A stretch of 15,233 nucleotides of DNA from JALOOE01 sp964423545. Its GTDB lineage: Bacteria > Chloroflexota > Anaerolineae > CG2-30-64-16. The notes beneath the pieces were generated by a model, which saw only the letters and a list, made by a program, of their open reading frames with translations, made no database searches and was not told the DNA's origin. The translations under genes and the position numbers were made by a program. The stretch is from contig CAYRFV010000124.1 of assembly GCA_964423545.1 (NCBI GenBank), positions 1-15,233 of the forward strand, given 5' to 3'. Each line of letters starts with the position of its first letter. The first letter of the stretch is position 1. Shown here piece by piece: positions 1 through 13,915 of the stretch.

Positions 1-210
1 GCACGTGATGGCCGCAGACTGGATGGTGATCCCACGCTCGCGCTCCTGCTCCATGAAATCGGTGACGGTGGTGCCCTCGTCTACGTTGCCGAGGCGATAG
101 GTCCGGCCCGTGTAATAGAGCACGCGCTCGGTGGTTGTGGTCTTGCCGGCATCGATATGGGCGATGATGCCAATATTGCGGATGCGGTCGAGATTGCGGT
201 TGACGGTCAT
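1..210 (-). CDS. fusA: Elongation factor G, N-terminal 70 codons (cut by window edge)
   Basis: EF-G is the cytosolic GTPase that moves tRNAs and mRNA through the ribosome after peptide transfer and helps recycle ribosomes. Only the start of the G domain is present. The protein begins MTVNRNLDRIRNIGIIAHID. The P-loop (G1) is AHIDAGKTT at residues 17-25, and the switch I/G2 motif RGITI lies at residues 59-63 with the invariant Thr62. The ATG at 208-210 places the P-loop at the usual distance from the N-terminus. No strong Shine-Dalgarno sequence is seen just upstream. The gene is last in the visible rpoB-rpoC-rpsL-rpsG-fusA series and is separated from rpsG by 139 bp containing two hairpins. 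Identity is certain; the remaining roughly 620 residues lie outside the window. Confidence 0.97.
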   Translation of the reverse strand, partial: MTVNRNLDRIRNIGIIAHIDAGKTTTTERVLYYTGRTYRLGNVDEGTTVTDFMEQERERGITIQSAAITC

Positions 211-256
211 GGGGAAGGCTGCCTGCTGCCGAAACACGAATTCGGCGGCGCTCAAA

Positions 257-307
257 ACAAACCTGCTAAAGCAGACCAGTGAGGCCAGCCCGCTTTAGCA
301 GGTTTGT
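257..307 (-). repeat. Long inverted repeat in the rpsG-fusA gap
   Basis: A perfect 16-bp inverted repeat has arms at 257-272 (ACAAACCTGCTAAAGC) and 292-307, with a 19-nt loop. In the transcribed (minus) direction the 3' arm runs into TTTTGAGC, a weak T-tract. It may act as a partial terminator, an RNA processing signal, or a member of a repeat family: the arm shares AAACC and CTAAAG blocks with the palindrome between rpoB and rpoC. The structure is seen directly; its function is inferred. Confidence 0.6.
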
Positions 308-337
308 CTACAAACAACCGTTGATTCGGTTCAACGG
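308..337 (-). terminator. Hairpin just after rpsG, possible weak terminator or attenuator
   Basis: On the minus strand, 12 nt after the rpsG stop codon, a perfect 7-bp stem (CCGTTGA with TCAACGG, plus-strand 318-324 and 331-337) closes a 6-nt loop and is followed by TTGTTTGTAG. The stem is only moderately GC-rich and the T-tract is interrupted, so termination would be partial at best. Because fusA lies downstream, it may lower or uncouple fusA expression. Confidence 0.4.
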
Positions 338-349
338 GTGCTACAAGAA

Positions 350-820
350 TCAGTATCGGTAGTGAGCAAAGGCGCGGTTGGCCTCGGCCATCTTGTGGGT
401 CTCATCGCGCTTGCGGATGGTGGCGCCCTGGTTGTTGGCGGCATCCATCAGTTCGGCGGCGAGTTTTTCGGTCATCGACTTGCCGCTGCGCTTGCGGGCA
501 TAGGTGATCAGCCAACGGTGCGCCAACGCCATGCGGCGGTCGGCGCGGATCTCGACCGGCACCTGATAGGTGGCGCCGCCCACGCGACGGGGCTTGACTT
601 CGATCTGGGGGGTGGCGTTGCGGACGGCGTCCTCGAAGACTTCCAAGGGGTTGCGCTTGGTTTTGGTCTCTAGGATCGCGAAGGCGCCGTAAAGCAGGCC
701 CTGGGCCGTGCTTTTCTTGCCGTTCCACATCATCCGGTTGATGAAGCGAGCCACGTGTTCGCTGTTGTATTTGGGGTCGGGGTCAGTGGGCCGGCGGAGC
801 GGGCGAAAACGTCGGGGCAT
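350..820 (-). CDS. rpsG: 30S ribosomal protein S7
   Basis: S7 binds the 3' major domain of 16S rRNA, starts assembly of the 30S head and lies near the E site. The 156-residue product has the usual bacterial length. It begins MPRRFRPLRRP and carries the family motifs KYNSEHVARFINRMMWNGKK (residues about 17-36) and KPRRVGGATYQVPVE (about 76-90), with a basic C-terminal helix. The ATG at 818-820 is preceded by AGGAG with 6 nt spacing. The gene follows rpsL by 55 bp, so the two are surely cotranscribed. In E. coli S7 represses the str operon by binding the rpsL-rpsG junction; here that junction is short with no obvious fold, so such feedback cannot be claimed. Confidence 0.98.
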   Translation of the reverse strand: MPRRFRPLRRPTDPDPKYNSEHVARFINRMMWNGKKSTAQGLLYGAFAILETKTKRNPLEVFEDAVRNATPQIEVKPRRVGGATYQVPVEIRADRRMALAHRWLITYARKRSGKSMTEKLAAELMDAANNQGATIRKRDETHKMAEANRAFAHYRY

Positions 821-875
821 GAGAATCTCCTGCGAAACGATTGCGAGGTGGAGATAGAGGACGAAGGCAGCGAGC

Positions 876-1337
876 CTATTTCTTGCCTTTGGCCGGGGCG
901 CCGCCCTTCTGAGGCGCGGCCTGGCCTTTCTTCTTGGCGCCGTACTTGCTACGGCCCTGTTGTCGCTTGGCCACGCCGGTAGTGTCCAACGCCCCGCGCA
1001 CGATGTGATAGCGCACGCCGGGCAGATCCTTGACGCGGCCGCCGCGCACCAACACCACCGAGTGCTCCTGCAGGCTGTGGCCTTCGCCGGGGATGTAGGC
1101 GGTGACTTCGAGACCGTTGGTCAGGCGCACGCGGGCGATCTTGCGCAAGGCGGAATTGGGTTTTTTGGGCGTAGTAGTGCGCACGACGGTGCACACGCCG
1201 CGGCGGAAGGGATTGCCCTTGGGCATCTTCTTGGTTTTGCCGGTGAGGGCATTGAAGTTGTAACGCAAGGCCGGCGCTTTTTCTTTGCGGGCCACGGGCT
1301 GGCGCCCTTTGCGCACAAGTTGGTTGATCGTGGGCAA
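876..1337 (-). CDS. rpsL: 30S ribosomal protein S12, TTG start
   Basis: S12 lies at the decoding centre and controls tRNA selection accuracy. The 153-residue protein starts PTINQLVRKGR after the initiator and contains TTTPKKPNSALRK and RGGRVKDLPGVRYH. Lysines at the two classical streptomycin positions are wild type, predicting no S12-based resistance. The initiation codon is TTG (plus-strand CAA at 1335-1337): no in-frame ATG precedes it, the reading begins exactly at the conserved N-terminus, and GAGGAG sits 7 nt upstream. The loop before RGVCTVVRT is longer than in E. coli, as in many non-proteobacterial S12 proteins. The C-terminus extends about 25 residues past the usual end as a Lys/Gly/Ala-rich tail. 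A candidate promoter and a palindrome lie just upstream. Confidence 0.98.
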   Translation of the reverse strand: MPTINQLVRKGRQPVARKEKAPALRYNFNALTGKTKKMPKGNPFRRGVCTVVRTTTPKKPNSALRKIARVRLTNGLEVTAYIPGEGHSLQEHSVVLVRGGRVKDLPGVRYHIVRGALDTTGVAKRQQGRSKYGAKKKGQAAPQKGGAPAKGKK

Positions 1338-1344
1338 GATCGGA

Positions 1345-1350
1345 CTCCTC
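1345..1350 (-). promoter_or_regulatory. Shine-Dalgarno site fixing the rpsL TTG start
   Basis: GAGGAG on the minus strand, 7 nt upstream of the TTG codon at 1337. This near-consensus site supports the unusual start codon choice. Confidence 0.8.
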
Positions 1351-1402
1351 GGAAAGCGGAACGACAGGAGGATGGGAAGAAGCGAGACAGTTGATAAGCA
1401 AG

Positions 1403-1430
1403 CGCAAGTCGGGCAGCTGCCCGACTTGCG
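1403..1430. repeat. 28-bp perfect palindrome at the predicted rpsL transcription start
   Basis: Two 14-nt arms (CGCAAGTCGGGCAG and its complement) meet without a spacer, centred at 1416/1417. Relative to the minus-strand promoter at 1438-1467 the palindrome would begin at about +1 and run to about +28. It could be a DNA operator for a dimeric regulator, or form a very stable hairpin at the 5' end of the rpsL-rpsG-fusA mRNA. The T-run on its plus-strand side is part of the promoter-proximal A-tract, not a terminator tail for any visible gene. Confidence 0.7.
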
Positions 1431-1437
1431 ACTTTTT

Positions 1438-1467
1438 ATCTTAGCAGAGAGGGGCGGGGGTGGTCAA
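1438..1467 (-). promoter_or_regulatory. Candidate promoter for rpsL-rpsG-fusA
   Basis: On the minus strand, -35 TTGACC (1462-1467), 18-bp spacer, and -10 TAAGAT (1438-1443) with an extended TGC just before it. The predicted start is near 1431, about 94 nt ahead of the rpsL start codon. It lies in the rpoC-rpsL gap, so the str genes could be expressed independently of rpoBC. Confidence 0.6.
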
Positions 1468-1498
1468 GTTTCGGGCCTGACTTTGGGTGGATGCCGGC

Positions 1499-6079
<4,581 letters not shown>

Positions 6080-6102
6080 CTCTATCTCCGTTACCTGACA
6101 TT

Positions 6103-6141
6103 TTCAGATCTTTAGGGTTTCAGAAACCCTAAAGATCTGAA
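6103..6141. repeat. Near-perfect palindrome in the rpoB-rpoC gap
   Basis: Two 19-nt complementary arms (6103-6121 and 6123-6141) flank a single central base at 6122. In RNA this would be a long hairpin with AU-rich and CCC/GGG segments. It is followed on the minus strand by AAAATGTCAGG, so it lacks a terminator T-tract. It ends about 24 nt before the rpoC start. Possible roles are mRNA processing or stability between rpoB and rpoC, or a dispersed palindromic repeat. Confidence 0.7.
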
Positions 6142-6158
6142 GCTGTGCTTGTTCTGGC

Positions 6159-10037
<3,879 letters not shown>

Positions 10038-10048
10038 GCTGGAGAGAA

Positions 10049-10054
10049 CTCCTC
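10049..10054 (-). promoter_or_regulatory. Shine-Dalgarno site deciding the rpoB start
   Basis: GAGGAG on the minus strand, 11 nt before the ATG at 10037. The spacing is slightly long, but it is the only good site near the family-consistent N-terminus and argues against the upstream ATG at 10151. Confidence 0.6.
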
Positions 10055-10176
10055 GCCCTTGTGGGCTGAAGGCGGATTGACGACGCAAACGTCTGCGTAG
10101 TTTCGATAAGAATTCGCCAAATTGTTCAGCGCCGCGACCATTGTCGTCCACGAAGCCAAGCGGGGACAGCTACACC

Positions 10177-10224
10177 CAAAAAACGCTCAGCGCCTTCTGG
10201 CAACAATGCGTTGGGGCTGAGCGT
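10177..10224 (-). terminator. Intrinsic terminator-like hairpin inside the rpoB leader
   Basis: On the minus strand a 9-bp stem ACGCTCAGC/GCTGAGCGT (arms 10216-10224 and 10183-10191), extended by two further pairs after a mismatch, closes a loop of about 18 nt and runs directly into six Ts (10178-10183). It lies between the rpoB promoter and rpoB, about 140 nt before the start codon. It could attenuate rpoBC transcription or terminate a small RNA of roughly 300 nt. Confidence 0.7.
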
Positions 10225-10453
10225 GAGCGTGGGGCTGCAGGAGCGATGCGGCCTCAGGCGCGAGCCACCGCTTGCCTGGCGGCCGACCGATCCGTATTTC
10301 GTCTTGAGCTATGACCGACCTTGATGCGCGCGCAACCCACCGAGGGGCTTCCGGTGGGCTGAGGTTTGGATGAGGTAGGGGGACGGGATAGAAACAGCAG
10401 TCGTCGTCAGACGCTGCCGAGGCGATGAAACTGAAACGAGCGCAGCTAAGCTA

Positions 10454-10526
10454 CGCAAAGGCCGACTCGAAGGAAGTCGAATTCGTAGGATAGCATAGAA
10501 CCGCCTTCGAGTCAATAGCCTTTGCG
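10454..10526. repeat. Two-part inverted repeat enclosing the rpoB promoter
   Basis: Outer arms CGCAAAGGC (10454-10462) and GCCTTTGCG (10518-10526) and inner arms GACTCGAAGG (10464-10473) and CCTTCGAGTC (10504-10513) are perfect complements: 19 paired bases per side. The enclosed 30 bp contain the -10 element and predicted start point; the -35 overlaps the inner right arm. At the start point lies a further 8-bp palindrome, CGAATTCG (10478-10485). It could be an operator or the end-repeats of a small mobile remnant. Confidence 0.65.
10487..10515 (-). promoter_or_regulatory. Candidate main promoter of the rpoB-rpoC operon
   Basis: On the minus strand, -35 TTGACT (10510-10515), exactly 17 bp spacer, and -10 TATCCT (10487-10492) with an extended TGC. 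The predicted start is near 10480, giving a leader of about 440 nt before rpoB. It is among the best sigma-70-type matches in the window. Confidence 0.65.
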
Positions 10527-10604
10527 CCCTCTGCGCGCGAGTTTTTAGGTTGGGGCAAACGAGAGACGACGCAACGCCTGGCCCGCCCATCGTCACCTGA
10601 CTCC

Positions 10605-10631
10605 TTGTCTGCTTGTCCACCCATCTACTAA
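10605..10631 (+). promoter_or_regulatory. Weak candidate promoter for the LuxR-type gene
   Basis: TTGTCT (10605-10610), a short 15-bp spacer, and TACTAA (10626-10631). Only nine bases separate the -10 from the ATG at 10641, so transcription would start at or next to the start codon. No Shine-Dalgarno sequence precedes the ATG. A leaderless message is possible but unproven. Confidence 0.3.
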
Positions 10632-10640
10632 ACTTGCCCC

Positions 10641-11285
10641 ATGTCGGACCTCCGCATCCTCATCCTTGCCGATGATCCCCTGGCGCGCTCGGGCCTGGCG
10701 CTGATCGCGCAGACGGGGCTTGTGGTGGCCGGGATGGAGCACAGCGGCGTCGATCTGCTGGCTGCGCTCGACCTTCATCGACCCGACGCCATCCTCTGGG
10801 ACATCGGCTGGGATCCCAGCCAGGCGGCGGTGCGGGCCATCAGCCGGCGTCTGAGTGGGCTGGCCGCGGTCCTGCCGCCTGTGGTGGTGTTGGCGCCTGA
10901 GCAGCCGGGCGTCGATCTGGCCGGGCAGATGCGTCAGGCCGGTGCACGCGGCGTGCTTTTGCGCAGTGCCCGCACCGAGGTGCTGTCGACGGCATTGCGT
11001 GCGGCAGCCGAGGGCCTGGTCGTGCTTGACCCGACCCTGCTGAGCGCATTGCCGCCCGTCATGGAGCCGCCAGAACAAGCCCCCGCCGAGGCACTGACTC
11101 CCCGCGAGCGAGAGGTGCTGCGTCTGTTGGCCGAGGGGTTGGCCAACAAGCAGATCGCCAAACGCTTGGGCGTGAGTGAACACACGGTCAAGTTCCATCT
11201 CAATGCCATCATGGGCAAGCTGGGGGCAGAGAGCCGAACCGAGGCGGTGGTGAGGGCGACGCGAGCAGGGCTGATCTTATTGTAG
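10641..11285 (+). CDS. NarL/LuxR-family response regulator with atypical receiver
   Basis: A two-domain, 214-residue cytosolic transcription regulator. Residues about 4-130 resemble a CheY-like receiver: acidic pair Asp11-Asp12 and a candidate phosphoacceptor Asp54 in ILWDIGWD. The conserved switch Thr/Ser is Ala85 (VVVLAPE) and the conserved Lys is Arg108 (GVLLRSA), so phosphorylation-based switching may be weakened. Residues about 152-210 form a clear GerE/LuxR helix-turn-helix: LTPREREVLRLLAEGL, then NKQIAKRLGVSEHTVKFHLN. No histidine kinase gene is nearby, making this an orphan. It is transcribed away from rpoB and lies 95 bp before the protease pair, which may be its regulon or merely neighbours. 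Domain assignment is firm; target genes and signal are unknown. Confidence 0.9.
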   Translation: MSDLRILILADDPLARSGLALIAQTGLVVAGMEHSGVDLLAALDLHRPDAILWDIGWDPSQAAVRAISRRLSGLAAVLPPVVVLAPEQPGVDLAGQMRQAGARGVLLRSARTEVLSTALRAAAEGLVVLDPTLLSALPPVMEPPEQAPAEALTPREREVLRLLAEGLANKQIAKRLGVSEHTVKFHLNAIMGKLGAESRTEAVVRATRAGLILL

Positions 11286-11380
11286 GGCGCCTAGTCGTTT
11301 TTCCAGGTCGCGGCCTGGGCAAAAGGGGGATGTGGGACGTGCAGAGGGGGTGTAGACTGCATGGCAAGAGGAACAAAACT

Positions 11381-12274
11381 ATGACTACACTCCTACAACA
11401 ACTTTCAGATGGCTTGGCCGAGGCCGTGGCGTCGGCAGGCGAGAGCATCGTGCGGGTGGAGGCGCGGCGAAGGCTGCCGGCCAGCGGCATCGCCTGGAGC
11501 GCCGACGGTCTCATCCTCACCGCCCATCACGTGGTCGAAGCCAAACAAGGTATTCGCATCGGTTTGCCCAGCGGCGAAATCGCGGCGGCAGCCGTCGTTG
11601 GTCGCGACCCCACCACCGACCTGGCCCTGCTGCGCGCCGAGGCCCGCCTGACCCCACCCACCTGGCTGGAAACGGATGGGCTGCGCGTCGGCCACCTGGT
11701 GCTGGCGGTGGGTCGTCCGCAGCAGCACGTGCAGAGCACCCTCGGCGTGGTTAGCGCCCTGGACGGAGCCTGGCGTACAGGCGCTGGCGGCAAGGTCGAT
11801 AGCTATCTCCAGACCGATCTAAGCATGTACCCCGGCTTTTCGGGCGGGGCGCTGCTGAGCGTCGATGGCGGCGTCATTGGTCTCAATAGTTCTGCCCTGG
11901 CGCGCGGCGTTACCGTCAGTCTGCCGCTTCCCACCCTCCGCCGCGTGGCCACGGCGCTGGCTGCACATGGGCATGTGCGCCGCGGCTATCTGGGAGTGGG
12001 CGTTCAGACCGTGCGTCTGCCGGCGGGCCTGGCCGAACAGCTGAACCAGGAGACAGGGGCGTTGATCACTTCGGTCGAGCCGGGTAGCGCCGCCGATGAG
12101 GCCGGGCTGTTGCTCGGCGACACCCTCGTGGCCTTCGACAACCAGGCGGTACGCCGCGTCGATGATGTGCAGGCGGCGCTGAGCGACGACCGCAGGGGCG
12201 CGGAGGCAGTTGTGCGCATCGTGCGCGGCGGCAAAGTCCAGGAACTGGCTGTCCGGGTGGGCGAGCGAGGCTGA
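11381..12274 (+). CDS. HtrA-like trypsin-family serine protease with PDZ domain, no signal peptide
   Basis: A 297-residue S1C-type peptidase. The catalytic triad is read as His50 (LTAHHVVE), Asp80 (TTDLALL) and Ser154 (PGFSGGALL). A PDZ domain occupies about residues 202-292 (GYLGVGVQT ... GALITSVEPGSAADEAGLL), which in this family binds exposed C-termini and regulates activity. Unlike most DegP/HtrA proteins the N-terminus has neither a signal peptide nor a membrane segment, pointing to a cytosolic enzyme. The start at ATG 11381 is preceded by a GAGG-like site about 9 nt upstream; an ATG at 11330 would add 17 residues unlike the family. The next gene, a second protease of the same fold, starts 9 nt after the stop. 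The active site is intact; substrates are unknown. Confidence 0.9.
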   Translation: MTTLLQQLSDGLAEAVASAGESIVRVEARRRLPASGIAWSADGLILTAHHVVEAKQGIRIGLPSGEIAAAAVVGRDPTTDLALLRAEARLTPPTWLETDGLRVGHLVLAVGRPQQHVQSTLGVVSALDGAWRTGAGGKVDSYLQTDLSMYPGFSGGALLSVDGGVIGLNSSALARGVTVSLPLPTLRRVATALAAHGHVRRGYLGVGVQTVRLPAGLAEQLNQETGALITSVEPGSAADEAGLLLGDTLVAFDNQAVRRVDDVQAALSDDRRGAEAVVRIVRGGKVQELAVRVGERG

Positions 12275-12283
12275 TCAAAGCGG

Positions 12284-12907
12284 ATGAACGCCTTGCTTGC
12301 GAGCCTGAACGATGAGTTGGCTGCTCTCGTCGAGCAAACACTGCCCAGCCTGGTCGAGGTTCGCAGTGGCTCGCGCGGCAGCGGCGCTGGCACCATCTGG
12401 CACGGCGCCGGTCTGATCGTGACCAACGCCCATGTGGTGGCGGGCCGGGGTCAGCAGCCATCGCTGCAAGCGACGTTGTACGATGGTCGCACCCTGCCCG
12501 CCCGTTTGCTGGCCCTGGATGCTCAACTCGATCTGGCGGCTCTGTCGGTAGCGGCGACGGGGTTGCCCGCCATTCGGCTGGGAGACTCGCAAGCGTTGCG
12601 ACCTGGTCAATGGGTGTTGGCCTTGGGCCATCCCTGGGGCGTGCGCGGGGCGGCGACGGCGGGGATTGTCATCGGCGAGGCGACGGCCCATCCGGCCGGC
12701 CCCGACCAGCCCGACTTGCGGCCGGAGGGCGACTGGCTGGCTGTCAGCCTCCACCTGCGTCCCGGTTATTCAGGCGGGGCGCTGGTAGACGAGGCCGGCC
12801 GGCTGGTGGGGATCAACACGATGATGACCGGGCCGGATGTTGGCATGGCCGTGCCTGTGCATGTGGCCCGGCGTTTCTTGCAGCAGGCGCTCGATAACCG
12901 CAACTGA
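12284..12907 (+). CDS. HtrA-like trypsin-family serine protease without PDZ domain
   Basis: A 207-residue S1C-type protease domain with triad His50 (VTNAHVV), Asp83 (QLDLAAL) and Ser163 (PGYSGGALV). The protein ends soon after the protease fold (FLQQALDNRN), so there is no PDZ domain, and no signal peptide or membrane helix is seen. Its opening layout matches the gene just upstream (short amphipathic helix, then a strand beginning the fold, His50 in both), consistent with tandem duplication followed by divergence and loss or non-acquisition of PDZ. The 9-nt gap and lack of a separate strong ribosome-binding site suggest translational coupling. It may act with its neighbour as a mixed complex, but that is conjecture. 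Catalytic residues look complete. Confidence 0.88.
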   Translation: MNALLASLNDELAALVEQTLPSLVEVRSGSRGSGAGTIWHGAGLIVTNAHVVAGRGQQPSLQATLYDGRTLPARLLALDAQLDLAALSVAATGLPAIRLGDSQALRPGQWVLALGHPWGVRGAATAGIVIGEATAHPAGPDQPDLRPEGDWLAVSLHLRPGYSGGALVDEAGRLVGINTMMTGPDVGMAVPVHVARRFLQQALDNRN

Positions 12908-12961
12908 ACACCAGGCCGGTTACGCGGTTGGCGTCGGGGTCGCCGAAAAGAGGGTTGGGGC

Positions 12962-12992
12962 TTGGCCGCGGCGTCAAGGGGTGCGTTATAAT
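12962..12992 (+). promoter_or_regulatory. Candidate promoter of map
   Basis: A perfect -10 TATAAT at 12987-12992, with TTGGCC (12962-12967) as a poor -35 at 19-bp spacing. The start would be near 12999, giving a leader of about 27 nt to the ATG at 13026 with no evident Shine-Dalgarno sequence. Confidence 0.5.
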
Positions 12993-13025
12993 GAGAAATC
13001 AATCTCCTTCTGTGGCACCCCACGC

Positions 13026-13814
13026 ATGTTCCGCAAAAAATCCAACGACATCATCCTGAAAACCCCCCAGGACATCGCTCATCTGCGCATGGCCGGGCGG
13101 CTGGTGGCAGAGATATTCGCCATGTTGCGCCAACACGTGCAGCCTGGCGCCAGCAGCAAAGAACTCGACCGCATCGTCGAGGACTTCATCAGCCAGAAAG
13201 GCGCCCAACCGCTCTACAAGGGCTATCGCGGCGCCCAAGCCAAACACCCCCCGTTTCCGGGCGTCATCTGCGCTTCGGTCAATGAAGAGATCTGCCACGG
13301 CATCCCCAATGGCCGCGTGCTGAAAGAAGGCGACATCATCGCCATCGACATCGGCTTGCGCTATCGCGGCTATTGCGGCGATGCCTGCGTGACGTACCCG
13401 GTTGGCGCCATCTCCGCCGAGGCCCAGCGCTTGCTCGATGTGACCGAGAAATGCCTGGAGCTTGGCGTCGCTGCCTCGCGGGTGGGCAACTTCCTCCATG
13501 ATATCGGAACTGCCATCCACAACTACGCCGATGGCCAGCAAATGGCGGTGGTGCGCGAGTGGGGCGGGCATGGCATCGGGCGTAGTCTGCATGAGGGGCC
13601 ATCGGTCTCGCATACGCGCATGGATGGGCGCGGCCCGCGGCTGCGACCGGGGATGGTGTACACGATCGAGCCGATGATCAACCTGGGCACACACGAATGG
13701 GAACTGCAGAAGGATGGCTGGACGGTGGTGACGGCAGACCACAGACTTTCGGCACAGTTCGAGCATACAGTGGCGATCACACCCAAAGGCCCGGAAATTC
13801 TGACCCGGCTGTAG
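13026..13814 (+). CDS. map: Type I methionine aminopeptidase
   Basis: This cytosolic metallopeptidase removes the initiator methionine from nascent proteins when the second residue is small. The 262-residue length is typical of bacterial MetAP type I. The five metal ligands are visible: Asp108 (IAIDIG), Asp119 (YCGDAC), His182 (GGHGIG), Glu215 (YTIEPM) and Glu246 (AQFEHT). The substrate-contacting His91 sits in CHGIP. ATG 13026 gives MFRKKSNDIILKTPQDIAHL; the frame is open further upstream but that part lacks family similarity and runs into the preceding gene. A TATAAT box lies 34 nt upstream, but no ribosome-binding site is evident. In many bacteria map is next to secY and adk in the ribosomal cluster; here it stands alone after the protease pair. 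Confidence 0.96.
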   Translation: MFRKKSNDIILKTPQDIAHLRMAGRLVAEIFAMLRQHVQPGASSKELDRIVEDFISQKGAQPLYKGYRGAQAKHPPFPGVICASVNEEICHGIPNGRVLKEGDIIAIDIGLRYRGYCGDACVTYPVGAISAEAQRLLDVTEKCLELGVAASRVGNFLHDIGTAIHNYADGQQMAVVREWGGHGIGRSLHEGPSVSHTRMDGRGPRLRPGMVYTIEPMINLGTHEWELQKDGWTVVTADHRLSAQFEHTVAITPKGPEILTRL

Positions 13815-13857
13815 CCGGCTGAGAGACCGCCGCTCGCAAGTGCGGGGACGCCATCGG

Positions 13858-13891
13858 GGCGCTGTGCCGAGGCGCTGTGCCGAGGCGCTGT
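13858..13891. repeat. Short tandem repeat, 13-bp unit, about 2.6 copies
   Basis: GGCGCTGTGCCGA is repeated exactly at 13858-13870 and 13871-13883, followed by the first 8 bases at 13884-13891. It lies in the gap after map and about 25 bp before the promoter of the next gene. No function is evident; it could be replication slippage. Confidence 0.8.
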
Positions 13892-13915
13892 CTTCAGGTT
13901 ATGTTGAATGAATGA

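Larger units (their letters stand above)
10038..10640. other. Divergent intergenic region and long rpoB leader
   Basis: This 603-bp stretch separates rpoB (leftward) from the LuxR-type gene (rightward). It holds the rpoB promoter, a symmetrical element around it, a 7-bp hairpin (CCCACCG at 10336-10342 with 10352-10358), a T6-tailed hairpin at 10177-10224 and the rpoB ribosome-binding site. I see no credible protein gene: short frames here lack ribosome-binding sites and family features. Signature motifs of RNase P RNA, tmRNA or SRP RNA were not found in the leader. Confidence 0.65.

Noticed and set aside
1403..1440. Palindrome plus T-run read as a plus-strand intrinsic terminator
   Set aside because: No plus-strand gene lies upstream; the T-run is the complement of the A-tract next to the minus-strand rpsL promoter.
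10038..10151. N-terminal extension of RpoB by 38 residues
   Set aside because: The extra residues do not resemble RpoB, and the ATG at 10037 has a GAGGAG site and the expected beginning.
10178..10480. Leader of rpoB as RNase P RNA, tmRNA or SRP RNA
   Set aside because: The hallmark motifs of these RNAs were looked for and not found; the tmRNA-type tRNA-like end is also absent.
11298..11324. Terminator after the LuxR-type gene
   Set aside because: Only a 5-bp CCAGG/CCTGG stem with no T-tract on its 3' side.
13858..13891. CRISPR-like array
   Set aside because: Units are 13 bp, contiguous and without spacers.
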